From Mauremys mutica (taxonomy: Eukaryota > Chordata > Testudines > Geoemydidae): a stretch of DNA of 64,000 nucleotides. The notes under the pieces are model-generated. The model made no database searches and was not told where the DNA came from. It saw only the letters and a list, made by a program, of their open reading frames with translations. Location: positions 21,411,225 through 21,475,224 of the forward strand of contig NC_059073.1 in the NCBI RefSeq assembly GCF_020497125.1, given 5' to 3'. The position numbers and the translations under genes were made by a program. Of the stretch, positions 43,435 through 54,108 are shown piece after piece (position 1 is the stretch's first letter; each line of letters opens with the position of its first letter).

Positions 43435-45584
43435 TAATTGATTTTTGGTTTAAAATATCACCTCTAGGGAATTTGAAGAAACCCCATCTAATGAAAGGTC
43501 CAATGTGCATGTGGAGCCACATACAAAATTTGTAAAAACCCTTGAACCCACTCAGACTCAGTCTGGGTCTGAGGGTTGTTGCATCTGTGAACTTCACTCG
43601 CATGGTCTTGAAAGGCTCACAGCCGGGGCACAGTGTTTCCATTGGAAATAACCATTTCCCAGCTGGGGAACTAGGGAAGAACCCTGGAGGTACTTACTGT
43701 GTCTAAGAACGGAGGGTAACAACTACTAATTCTGTTGTAATTGATCTGCATTGTGAGGTAGTCTCATGAGGAACACAATCTAATGTTAAAATGATTTGAA
43801 TAAAATGAGGAAACTTGACATTGCATTTCACGGTCAAAACTGAGACAAACATCTGTTATTAAGTGACTCCTTTGTGGGTGCAGTTCAGGGCCATTGCTAT
43901 CAAAAAGTAAACTTTTACAAAGTCTTTTTAATATATTATATTATACAAAACAGTGAAAAATGTAAGATATAGAAGAAAGTTTTCCTTTCTCAGTCATGCC
44001 TCTCCATTGAGTCAAATTGTTTTATGAGAAAAAACTGAAACCTAACCCTTCATCCAAACACCCAAACTTTGGAAAAAACGGATCTGAATTTTGCAAGCTC
44101 ATGCCCAAATCTATTTTTATGATTTATTTTTGGAGCTTAAAAATGTGGATGAAGGGGCTGATCGAAAGCCCACTGAAGTCAGAAGCACTCTTCCCATTAA
44201 CTTCAAAGGGTTTTTGATTAGGCTATAGATTTCTATTGACTAATCAAGGACAACAGACATCATGACACCTTTTACAATAACTGGCTGAGGATAGTTTAGC
44301 TTGCTGTATTTCTAGCCTGTAATAGTATCTCTGTCTCAATCTATCTAGCTGCTTACATGGCCTTCCATAACATCTGAGTGCCTACCAAGCGTTTACAAGT
44401 AGAAACAACAATTAGAGCTGATTGAAAGTTTTAAATTCTGCCTTTTTTTGACCCCACCAAATAGGCAAATTTTCACAACAATGTTGGCAAAAAACTGATC
44501 CCATTTTTCAGCCAGTTCTGTTTTTCTCTCTTTTTTCCTTCCAAGCTTATAGAAGAGATAGTTTCTAGCTTTTCTGTTCATTTGTGCATGTGCAAAACAT
44601 CTGTCAAGGGAAAGCCAAGCTGAAGCAATGAGTTTTGTAATTAGTTCTTAAAGTGACTGGTTCCATGGTCATTCTTACCTCTTGCACGATTGTGTGAGAA
44701 CCAGTCTAGCTCCAGCTCCTTTGAAAGTTCTGTCAAAAGCACCCGGGACCCTCTCTTACTGGTTGACAATATCATTCCAGATGAACATAGCTGACATGGG
44801 AAGTCACAGATGTGGAGTGAGGCGATCTCTAGGGTAGCTACGGCCAATCCAGGGAAGCTTTTCTATATCAGCACAAAGGCCTTGAACAGGACACTATTCA
44901 GCAGTGCTGGAGCTGATGTATTCTGCTTTCAGGACATGTAAAAATGCACACTATTTCTCCAACAAATCTCAAGAGAAAAACGGACAGAGAAGTTAAGTCT
45001 ACAAACGAGCTTCAGGTGACTATCTAGATGGCAGTGTAAATGACAAGTCATGTAATTGTTACAGACCTCCAGTAAAATTGGTGTGTAAGTCATTCTAAAG
45101 GCCACATGTCTACAATTACTTATTTTTTTTCCTTTGTGCCAAGATACATTCTTTCAAGAAAAGTACCGCTAGGCAAAGGGCACCTGTCTAAAATTACTAA
45201 AGCTAAGTCTGCAGATCAACTTTGCTGCCCTTTTCCCCCTTGAACTAGAACTATATCTTTTGCCTACTGAAAAAGCAGCAGATAAATTGCCAATGTCTTG
45301 ATTCATGAACTTTAAAAATGTTTTTGAAAACTATATATAGAAGGAAATAGAAAGCAATATTGGCCTTCAGCTGTGTAAGGCTTTATATTTACTGTATTTA
45401 AAAAAAATAGGAAGATGGCACAAATATTTTTGTGATCCTTCATTTTTTCAATGTATTTTTCCACAACAATAATTATTGCAAGTATTGTTTTATCCTATAG
45501 AGCAACAGCACTAGGCAAACCCACTTTGATAAAAGAAAATGGATAAGAAATTACAGGGTTTTTTTTTGTTTATTAAGTCATGTT
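43435..45584. other. no gene recognised
   Basis: AT-rich DNA. A palindromic-repeat relic lies near 44155-44218 ('gggctgatcgaaagccca' with 'cttcaaagggtttttgatta'). Frames such as 44393-44581 and 44641-44847 have no domain. Confidence 0.5.
44155..44218. repeat. palindromic repeat relic
   Basis: The left arm GGGCTGATCGAAAGCCCACTG and right arm 'cttcaaagggtttttgatta' are imperfect complements. The centre lies at CACTCTTCCCATTAA. It is similar in design to 46980-47050. Confidence 0.45.
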
Positions 45585-45925
45585 TAGAGCTGGTGAGACA
45601 ATGAAATTTCCATCTCACCTGAAATTCGAATATTTCAACATTCATTTTTGTCCTGATTCAGGATGAAAAGTCAAAATAGCTGAAATTTTAATGGAATGAA
45701 ATATTGTAAAAGATTTTAATTTGGAAATGTCAGGGCATTTTGTTTTGACACTTCAGTTTGAAATGAATTTTTTCATTCTGAAATATTGGTTACACACAAA
45801 ACATTTCTTTTTGATTTTCCTAAGGGAAAATCAAAAAGTGTCAGGAAAAATTGAATTTTCCTGCTGAAAATGTCAATTTTGTGGAAATATTTTCTGTCTA
45901 AATGGAAAATTCATGAGCAGCTCTA
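45585..45925. mobile_element. AT-rich hAT-like MITE, 341 bp
   Basis: Terminal TAGAGCTG and, reversed, TAGAGCTGCTCATGA are flanked by GTCATGTT (45577-45584) and ATTATGTT (45926-45933), an 8-bp duplication with two transitions. The interior is AT-rich with a strong palindrome, CTTTTTGATTTTCC / GGGAAAATCAAAAAG, at about 45808-45839. Confidence 0.7.
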
Positions 45926-47629
45926 ATTATGTTCCTAATAGTAGCTTAGAATTCTTAAAGCTGATTTTTTTCAAATGTATTGTATCACTTTAGCTCTTCA
46001 CAGCTTGTTTCCTATATGCAAACAGAATTAAATTCACCCCTGCTCAGAGGATCCATACAAGAACCATGCACCACTTAAGCCTCTCTGAAGTTTCCTTGTC
46101 ATGTAGGTGTTTCAAAACTCTCTAACCTTTCTTTTCCTGGGATGCACCCTCTCCAAGCCAATAAGACCAGTCATATGATATGAAGACCAGGACAGACCAC
46201 AATACTTCAGATAGCAGGCAATATTCTCTACAACTCTAACGGTGCAAAGAGACAAAGGATAGGAGTTCATTAGCTGGCACTACTAATCCAGTGCAAAATA
46301 CCCCCCAAAAGAGCTGGTTTTGGTACTGACAAAGTCAATAATAAAATAAAGCAATGTTATTTTTGAGTTTCAGTATGGATGATCATAATTGAAAAGTACC
46401 CAGCATCATGCCTTACGTTGCATCAGGGATGCTGCAGTGCAATTGTTTCCTTAAAGTGCTCTGTAATGGAAGAGATAATCGAGGGCTAGCTTCTACATTT
46501 TTATTACAGTTTATTTTATGAGAGTAAACATCATTAAGACAGTGCCTTGCTCCCAAGATAATTCTGGCAAAGAGGGCTGCACATTATTGAACATTACAAA
46601 TCATTCATCCAATAAAAAAATATCTTTGCAATTGCAAACATGCCCTTCCTAAAAAAATCTCCCTCCCATTTGACAGTAAAAAAACCTGATTTGTTCTTTC
46701 TGAAAGTCAACCAGCCTCCAGTCTATGCTTCACAATGATTAAATATCTGATTATAAAACTGAGGATCAGTGCTCAGGACTGTAAAAGTGTAGCATTACTC
46801 CACAATTTTGAGATAGTCTAATGGTGGTCTAATTTATCCTGAAGGAAGATATTATCCATCAGGAACTGAGATTGTCTTGGGGACAGATCCTAAGCTGCTG
46901 TAGATTGTCATAGTTGCACTGAAGTCAAGAGAGCTATGATAATTTACATCAGCAGAGATTCTACCTCCCACATCTTTAGGGGGTCTGGTCCAAAGCCCAT
47001 TGACATTAATAAACTCCAATGGGCTTCCATGAACTGCGAATCAGCTCCAAAAGGCCAGTTCTCTGCTGGTTAAAATAAAGCAGATCTTTTGACCTATATT
47101 CTTTATCTAAATTCACACAATTCCAGGAGAAAGCTTATAATCTGAAAGTCTATGGGTTAACTTGGATGGCTACATAAGGTTCCCATTTAAGTCCCAAGAT
47201 GCGGACGCCTCTGATTAGGAATTTAGCTTCAAGAAAATTAAACTAATCTTCATTTTAAGTGGTACAACAATCAGAGTACTGTAAGCCAGTATTTTAAAGT
47301 ATAAATGCATATATTGCTGCAGCAAAATTTGTTCAAACGCATACATCCAGTTAATTCCATGCCCAGTTATGCCTTCATATACACAAAAAGGGTATTTGCA
47401 CACTAGAGGGTATGCATTTGTGGACAAATGGATGTTGGCATCAGGAGGTCACTGAGAAGCTCAGCAGCCACACCAGAACACTTTTTAGCAAGCACAGATT
47501 TTACAAATTTTGGCTTATATTCCCCCCTTTCAATATCTCCTACTCTTAGTGCAGTGAAGAGTCTCAAGGGAGCTGCTCACCTTCTAATCAAACTACAGCA
47601 CAGGATGGATGTGGCCCAAATGTGACAAT
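45926..47629. other. no gene; palindromic relics
   Basis: It holds palindromic relics at 46885-46970 and 46980-47050. The frames 47215-47427 and 47428-47625 show no domain. The second ends just before the Penelope-like text but is not in its frame. Confidence 0.5.
46885..47050. repeat. two adjacent palindromic repeat relics
   Basis: The first has CAGATCCTAAGCTGCTGTAG and 'ttacatcagcagagattct' around TGCACTGAAGTCAAGAG. The second has TCTGGTCCAAAGCCCATTG and 'ccaatgggcttccatg'. Both fit the foldback design common in the window. Confidence 0.5.
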
Positions 47630-47712
47630 CACTGTGACTGAAAAACATTTCTGACAGAAGAGTACCCAGAAGTCACCTGCTACAGGACAGGCCCAACAAA
47701 GAAAGTAACAGA

Positions 47713-48461
47713 ATGCCACTAGCCATCACCTACAGCCCCCAACTAAAACCTCTCCAGTGCATCATCAAGGATCTACAACCTATCCTGAAGGACGATACAT
47801 CACTTTCAGAGATCTTGGGAGAGAGGCCAGTCCTTGCTTACAGACAGCCTCCAAACCTGAAGCAAATACTCACCAGCAAACACACACCACACAACAAAAA
47901 CACTAACCCAGGAACCTATCCTTGCAACAAAGCCCGTTGCCAACTCTGTCCACATATCTATTCAGGAGATACCATCATAGGATCTAATCACATCAGCCAC
48001 ACTATCAAAGGCTCGTTCACCAGCATATCTACCAATGTGATATATGCCATCATGTGCCAGCAATGCCCCTCTGCCATGTACATTGGCCAAACCGGACAGT
48101 CTCTACGTAAAAGAATAAATGGACACAAATCAGACGTCAAGAATTATAACATTCAAAAACCAGTTGGAGAACACTTCAACCTCCCTGGCCACTCGATTAC
48201 AGACCTAAATATCGCAATATTACAACAAAAAAACTTCAAACCAGACTCCAACGAGAGACTGCTGAATTGGAATTAATTTGCAAATTGGACACCACTAAAT
48301 TAGGTTTGAATAAAGACTGGGAGCAGATGGCCATTACACAAAGTAAAACTATTTCCCCATGCTTATCTTCCCCCCCTCCCAGTTCCTTATATCTCCTTGT
48401 CAAGTGCTGGAAATGGGCCATTTTCATTACCACTACAAACAGTTTTTTTCTCTCCTGCTGA
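47713..48461 (+). pseudogene. PLE C-terminal protein fragment with GIY-YIG endonuclease, frameshifted
   Basis: The frame is also open upstream of the Met (VPRSHLLQDRPNKESNR). It carries the linker of PLEs (LSEILGERPVLAYRQPPNLK), a Cys-containing segment (CNKARCQLCPHI), then VIYAIMCQQCPSAMYIGQTG and QSLRKRINGHKSDV, the GIY-YIG core with its conserved Arg, and KPVGEHFNLPGHSITDLNI with a candidate catalytic Glu. Near 48230-48260 the frame shifts. The continuation (ELICKLDTTKLGLNKDWEQM) is in the next frame and runs to a stop near 48461. With the RT missing it is non-functional. Confidence 0.82.
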
Positions 48462-48530
48462 CAACAGCTCACCTTAACTGATCACTCTCGTTAGAGTGTG
48501 TATGGTAGCACCCATTGTTTCATGTTCCCT

Positions 48531-48531
48531 C

Positions 48532-48570
<39 letters not shown>

Positions 48571-48571
48571 G
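48531..48571. repeat. (GT)n-(AT)n microsatellite in PLE tail
   Basis: A short GT run followed by about 14 AT units lies inside the PLE 3' UTR. Confidence 0.95.
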
Positions 48572-48680
48572 TTCCTTCTGTATTTTCCATTACATGCATC
48601 CGATGAAGTGAGCTGTAGCCCACAAAAGCTTATGCTATAATAAATTTGTCTAAGGTGCCACAAGTACTCCTATTCTATTT

Positions 48681-49489
48681 CTGACTTGTGAACTAATGCA
48701 TCCTGGAAATCCCAGACACAATGCCTTCAGCAGAAATACCAGCCTTTATAGGCCTCAGAATTCTGTTTGGAATGAGTTTTGGAAGGATGCTAGATTACTA
48801 TGAACTATGTGAAAAAATTTCAAAAGAACCCAGTGCTCCTCAATGCCTAAGTCTCATCAGAAGTCAATGGAATGTTCTGGTTCCTAAATTCTTGAGCTGT
48901 TTTTGAAAATCTTCCCCCAAAGTCTTTTTTTTTTAAATGAACAAACAGCAAACTTTTAAATGGGGCAAAAATATGTGTAGGGTTTGCTGGATATTTTAAA
49001 GAATAGAATGATGATATGCTTTTTTTACATTAAGGTATTTGAGGGTATAAGAAAATAAAATATGACTATTAAACGAAAGCCGTTACTACTAATACCAACC
49101 CTAGTTTGCATTCCTGCTGTGCTTTACATCAAAGCATTTCAAAGCATTTTATAAACATTAATTCATGTAGCCTCACAATGACCCTGTCCACTTGGTATTA
49201 GCTCCACTTTACAGTTTGGGAGATTGAGATGCAGAGTGGGTAAGGCACTGACAACACTTTAAACTTGCGAGTAGGTCCACTGACTTCAGGGCATAAGAGA
49301 ATTGCCCAAGGTCACAGAGTGAGTTGCCAGTGGTAGCACCCAGACTCCCAACAGGGCGGTCTCATCCTAGGACACATTCTCTGCCTCATTGTATGGCTGT
49401 ACTTCTAATTATGGTTTAGCACTGATGATGTTTCTTTATGCCCCTATTCTTTTTTCTAACCTAAGAAGCCAGCAGTAACCTGCTATTGT
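48681..49489. other. no gene; SINE within
   Basis: Palindromic-repeat text lies near 48740-48915 ('ctaagtctcatcagaagtca', 'ctgtttttgaaaatcttccc'). A SINE lies at 49100-49380. No coding content. Confidence 0.5.
49100..49380 (-). repeat. MIR-like SINE (minus)
   Basis: Reversed order: 'cattttataaacattaattc', TAGCTCCACTTTACAGTTTG, GAGATTGAGATGCAGAG and 'attgcccaaggtcacagag', then CCCAGACTCCC. An extra 50-60 bp between GGCACTGA and GAATTGCCC may be an inserted fragment. Confidence 0.55.
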
Positions 49490-49676
49490 CTAACCTAACT
49501 ACATTCTTGCCAAGAGTCATGGTGGATTCACTGGCAATTTTTAAATCAAGAATGGATGTTTTACTAAAAGATCTGCTCTAGGAATTATTTCGGGGAGGTT
49601 CGATGACCTGTGTTATGCATGAGATCAGACTAGATGATCACAACGATCCCTTCTGGCCTTGGAATCTATGAATCTT
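49490..49676 (+). mobile_element. CR1 3' end fragment (plus)
   Basis: 'atggtggattcactggcaat', GAAGATC-like text and then GATCAGACTAGATGATCAC, CCCTTCTGGCCTTGGAATCTA, TGAATC at the end are the 3' end of a CR1. Only the tail is left. Confidence 0.75.
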
Positions 49677-50154
49677 CTTGTCTCACCAACAATAGTGCAC
49701 CTATGCAAATAGCTGGAGTGATATCTGAAACAGAAAGATTAGCATTCAGTTCAGAAGAGTTTTTAACAATATGCTCCGAGGTGTTGAGGGTTCATTTTAC
49801 ATCTGCAGCAAATTTGCTATGTGATCCGTTGATTGGTTGCAGATGGTACCACGAGCCACTGTTTGCAATAGAAGTAACAATCATGGTCACATTTTACCAC
49901 ATTAAAACAATTTGCTTGGGTGGCAATTACATTGCAATAAACTGTGCTGCTTTACAAATGCTATGTGAGCAGTCTGAGTGGGGGAACTCTAAAAGAGGCA
50001 GTGTCTGTCTGTATCTGGAAGGGAGTGTTTGTGCTGTGGCAAGCTGATGGGAAGCAAGACGCCGGCTGTGATCAGTTTGGGGGAAAACGTCTATTCTATT
50101 GGGGAGGACTAAGGGAAGAGACGCTAGGATATTGTGCTGACTACTACTGAAATA
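49677..50154. other. no recognised gene
   Basis: A 137-codon frame starts at 49634 in the CR1 tail and ends at 50047. It has no recognisable domain, begins in repeat DNA and overlaps a second frame at 49944. I treat it as chance. Confidence 0.5.
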
Positions 50155-50662
50155 TCAGTTCCAGTTTTAGTGTCCACACTTTAAAAAGATGTTGACAAAT
50201 TGGAGAGGGTAGCTACAAGAATTATTTGAGGTCTGGAAAACACACTTTACAATGAGAGACTTAAAGAGGTTGATCTAGTTAGCTTTATGAGAGAAGATTA
50301 AGAGATGACATAGACCTTGATCAAAAGTGCATACAGAGAAAGAAGGTACCTGATACTACAGGGCTCTTTAAAGTAGTAGACAAAAGCATAAGATCCAATA
50401 GCTGGAAGTTGAAGGTGGAAAAATTCAAACTGGAACAGTGAGGATAAACTAGTCATTGGAACAGCTTATGAAGGATTGAGGTGGATTCTCCATCACTTCG
50501 TGTCTTTATATTAAGACCAGACATCTTTGTAAAAGGTATGTTGTAGGTCAAACACAAGCTATGGGCCTAGATGCGGGAACTACTGGGTGAAGTTTTATGA
50601 GCTGCGTTATGTTGGAGGCCAGACAAGTTGATCCTAGTGGTCCTTTTGGATTAAAATCCATA
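50155..50662 (+). mobile_element. old CR1 fragment (plus)
   Basis: CR1 C-terminal text is visible at DNA level: 'cagttccagttttagtgtcc', GAGAGGGTAGCTACAAGAAT, GGTCTGGAAAACACACTTTA and the tail 'gttggaggccagacaagttg' with GATCCTAGTGGTCC. It is heavily mutated with no open frame. Confidence 0.7.
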
Positions 50663-50717
50663 AACATTTGACCGTTTCTGTCCCTGGGCCTTGCTGTGTA
50701 TTTTCATACACTGTGAT

Positions 50718-51150
50718 AGCACAATGCGGGGGCTGGGGCACATAACTTATGAGGAGAGGCTGAGGGAACTGGGGTTATTTAGTATGCAGAAGAGAAGAGT
50801 AAGGGGGGATTTGATAGCCTTCAATTACCTGAAGAGGGGCTCCAAAGAGGATGGAGCTAGACTGTTCTCATTGGTGGCAGATGATAGAACAAGAAGCTTT
50901 GGTCTCAAGTTGCAGTGGGGGAGGTCTAGGTTGGATATTAGGAACCACTATTTCACTAGGAGCGTGGTGAAGCACTGGAAGGGTTACCTAGGGAGGTGGT
51001 GGAATCTCCATCCTTAGAGGTTTTTAAGGCCTAGCTTGACAAAGCCCTGGCTGGGATGATTTAGTTGGGAATTGGTCCTGCTTTGAGCAGAGGGTTGGAC
51101 TAGATGACCTCCTGAGGTCTCTTCCAACCCTTATAGTCTATGATTCTATG
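50718..51150 (+). mobile_element. CR1 3' fragment (plus), younger subfamily
   Basis: It closely resembles the end of the CR1 at 20846-21881 ([39 protein letters not shown]) and ends TCTATGATTCTATG. A frameshift lies after HWKGYLGRWW. It begins about 55 bp after the older fragment at 50155-50662. Confidence 0.85.
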
Positions 51151-51399
51151 AATGCCCTTTTTGTCAGGGTTATCCTCCTTTTCCCTGGCTCCACTCCTTG
51201 GTTATAGATGGACACAAGGCCCTGCCCACATGTATCTCATTGCAGGATCAGGACCTTTGACTGTAAGATCTTTAGGGAGGGTAATGTGCCTTTATTAGTT
51301 TTCCCTGGAGCACTTTTGATCACTTCATAAATCATTAACCACCACCTCGAGAGAAGTAGGCTGGTCACGTAGCCACACCAATGGCCTGCATACCATTCT

Positions 51400-51630
51400 T
51401 GGCTCTGTCGCAGACTCCCTGAGTGACTCTGGGTGAGTCATTTAGTGTCTCTGTGTCTCAGTTTCCCAGGAGTAAAATCCATCATTTCTCCCTTCCCTTG
51501 TCTGTTGAGATTGTAAGTTTTTGGGTCAGGGACACTCACTTACTATATGTATGTTCAGTGCCTAGCACAGTAGGACCCTGACTGAAGAAAGCATTAGTTG
51601 CTATTCTAGTACAAATAATGATGGGCTATA
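51400..51630 (+). repeat. MIR-like CORE-SINE
   Basis: 'cgcagactccctgagtgact', CTGGGTGAGTCATTTAGTGT, GAGATTGTAAGTTTTTGGGTC and CAGTGCCTAGCACAGTAGG with a tail TACAAATAATGAT. It is the core and 3' part of the SINE, colinear with 24640-24895. Confidence 0.65.
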
Positions 51631-52427
51631 TGCAGTGGTCACATTGTAGAAGTTTCTTCCAAAACTTTTTTCCATTTTGGCAGATATGACCAGTGCCAGT
51701 GGGATAGGCCTTATTTTAATTGTACAGACTATATCACAAGCCAGTGGAGCCTTTCAAAATAGAGGACAGGTAGGATTTTCTAAGGCACTCACGGAAGATG
51801 GGAGCACAAATCCCATGCAAAGTCATTGGAACTCAGGCTCATGATACCTCGGGCACTTCTGAAAATTGCAACTGCTTAACAACTAATACCTAGTAACATA
51901 GGTGTGGAAGTGACCTCCTGGTTTATGCTATCTCAGCACAGACTACTGCTGTACAGTCCCTTAATAATGGGGCAGGGTTTGGAGCATGAGTTAGAGACCC
52001 CAAATACAACTATGAACAAAACCCCGAATAAGACCTTTTCTATGCCCACAACTTAGTAGAATGTTCTCTCTGATTACAGTAGCTCATTACACATAATTAC
52101 TGTGCATGAACTGCTGTAAGGCGGGTTGTGTGCTGACTGCTAAGAAAGTTAGACAAAAAGCTTCATTTTTTTGGTTTCCTTTTAACATTTAGCAACTGTC
52201 ATTCTGAATCAGCTACACAGCATCCAGAAAAGAAGACTCCAGCAAAAGTTGTTAAAATTAATTTGATGGTATGTTTCTGCTGCCGATTATCTTGCCTGAT
52301 ATACCAGCTGTCACTGGCAGTGCTAAAATGCAACTTCATACAGTTCTTAGGGGTTTTATTATTTTTAAACATGACACAAGGCAAAAAGTTTGCTAATAGC
52401 GAAGCTCATCTGCAGCAGCTGGTGTAA

Positions 52428-52490
52428 AGTGATATGTCTTCACTGATGTTACTTGGAGCTACAGAGATTTGCACCAGCTGAGGACCTGGA
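52428..52490. repeat. palindromic repeat relic
   Basis: GCTGGTGTAAAGTGATATG and GATTTGCACCAGCTGAGGACC are imperfect inverted arms around ACTGATGTTACTTGGAG. Confidence 0.5.
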
Positions 52491-52671
52491 TAGGAGCTTG
52501 GTGGAGAATAGTGCAACTAATGCCAAGGCACAGGGCACAATAGTCATCACCATAAATACAAACTAAGGATTCTTCTTACTTCTTAATGGAACAATGCAAT
52601 TGTGTGCCAGAAAATGAACAATGAAAGAACATTTAGAACAGGGGACTGGACTGGATTCAGAGTTTCCCAGC

Positions 52672-52792
52672 TGCCAGACAGCAAGTGTGAAAAATTGGGA
52701 TGGGGGTGGAGTGGGGGGTAATAGGAGCCTATATAAGAAAAAGACCCAAATATTGGGACTGTCCCTATAAAATCAGGACATCTGGTCACCTT
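52672..52792. mobile_element. Tc1/mariner-like MITE, decayed copy
   Basis: It matches the 120-bp MITE at 56143: CCAGACAGCAAGTGTGAAAA on the left and 'tccctataaaatcaggaca' with CATCTGGTCACC on the right. The left terminus is eroded and no TA duplication remains on that side. Confidence 0.7.
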
Positions 52793-53081
52793 ACCAGGTA
52801 GGTGCCCAACCACTGGACCAGAGTCATTCCCCCTTGCTTTCCTTTGCTCTGGTACAATGACTGTTTAAATATTTAATCCGCAGTCAATCAGCTTCAACAG
52901 AAGAGACTGAAAGATCCCCATATTAGAATATCCCATAGCTCAGTGCTCAGCGCAGTCTCCTGAGATGTGGATGATTCTGGTTTAAATCCTTTCTCCACCT
53001 CTGGGAGAGAGAGTTGGGCACTGAAGCTGGGTCTCCCACATCCCAGACGAGAGTGCAAACCACTAGGCTAAAAGTGATAAG
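52793..53081. other. short non-genic stretch
   Basis: No feature, other than weak SINE-like text (about 52960-53070). Confidence 0.4.
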
Positions 53082-54108
53082 GTGTGTGGGTCTGACTGAG
53101 AGCACCCCCGTATTCACATCCTATACGCTACTGTAATCATCTTTGTAAAAAATATTGTGAGGTATCATTTGAAAAACCAATAACTCGCTGGTCAATAATA
53201 TCATGGTGAAATGTATGTAGCTACAGTCTATGTGAAATTACAAAATCCCCATGTATGATGCTCTTAGCACATGTTCAAAACCACACAGCCCTACCCAGGC
53301 AGAAGTATCCTGAATGGAGAAATGGGCCTTTAGCTCAATTTACATATAAGTAATAAACAGGGTCCTCAAGATGGTAGGGAGAAGAGATGGCAGGAGACAA
53401 AGCAAATTTATATTTCCGCAAACACAGGTGAGAAGAACGAACATGAAGCCTCCTCCACCCCCAAACTCCACGTGGCCTTCTTTACTGTTTGAAACTTTGC
53501 TTTGGGACGTAACCTTTAGAAGAATCCACTTCAAAGGTTAACTGGACTATAAAAGAAAGGAGCAGAAATCTCCAAACTGTCTCTCTGTTTCACCTAAGAA
53601 GACAAAGGAAGCAGTCCTTTGACTTTGGGAGGAGATCCTGACCTAAGAATTTGATCAGCCATGTTGCTGGGAACCCATGGTAAGGATTTGACCTCAAAAC
53701 AAGTCTAGCATGTTAAAGATAAAATGTTTCTAGTAGGTAAAAATTATTTCTCTTGTAACCATTTCTGACTTTAATACCTGATACCTGAATTCATTTAAAA
53801 TCCCATCTTCTTTTGTTAATAAACTTGTTTTATTTTTTTAATCTAAACCAATCCAGTGCTGGGTTTAAACTGAACTGTTTGGTAACTCCATTTATAGTAG
53901 TAAACTGTTGAATATTGATCTTTTATGTGGGCAACAGACTTTGAACTGCCCAGGAGAGGGTTGGCCAGTGCAGCACACACATTTTGGGGAAAATTCAGGA
54001 CTGGGAGTATGTTGGGGTCACCCTGCAGGTGGTAACCCAGGTTGACGGAAGCCAGAGTTTGACTGGAGTGTTGCTGACCGGCTGCTGGGGTCAGTAGCAT
54101 GTGGTTAA
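53082..54108 (+). mobile_element. probable solo LTR or LTR-derived repeat
   Basis: About 1 kb has the order of an LTR: a TATA box (GACTATAAAAGAAAGG, about 53547), then AATAAA at 53818-53823 about 270 bp on, then a GT/T-rich tract ('aaacttgttttattttttt') and further sequence. The text is one I remember as a repeated sequence in reptile genomes, but neither end nor a target duplication is fixed. No gag, pol or env frame is present. Confidence 0.45.

Larger units (their letters stand above)
47630..48680 (+). mobile_element. Penelope-like retroelement, 3' end with GIY-YIG domain
   Basis: A 5'-truncated Penelope-like element (PLE) retains the C-terminal part of the protein with the GIY-YIG endonuclease region, then a 3' UTR. 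The UTR has a GT/AT microsatellite (48531-48571) and a tail (GATGAAGTGAGCTGTAGCCC, AAAGCTTATGCTATAATAAA, CTAAGGTGCCACAAGTACTC). The reverse transcriptase part is missing. PLEs normally pair RT with this endonuclease for insertion. Confidence 0.82.
51151..52671. other. no gene; SINE within
   Basis: Includes the SINE at 51400-51630 and a palindromic relic at 52428-52490 ('gctggtgtaaagtgatatg' with GATTTGCACCAGCTGAGGACC). No coding content. Confidence 0.5.

Noticed and set aside
48531..48571. AT microsatellite as a possible replication origin or matrix element
   Set aside because: It lies in a PLE 3' UTR and is adequately explained as a simple repeat.
49634..50047. 137-codon plus frame
   Set aside because: It begins in a CR1 tail and has no recognisable domain.
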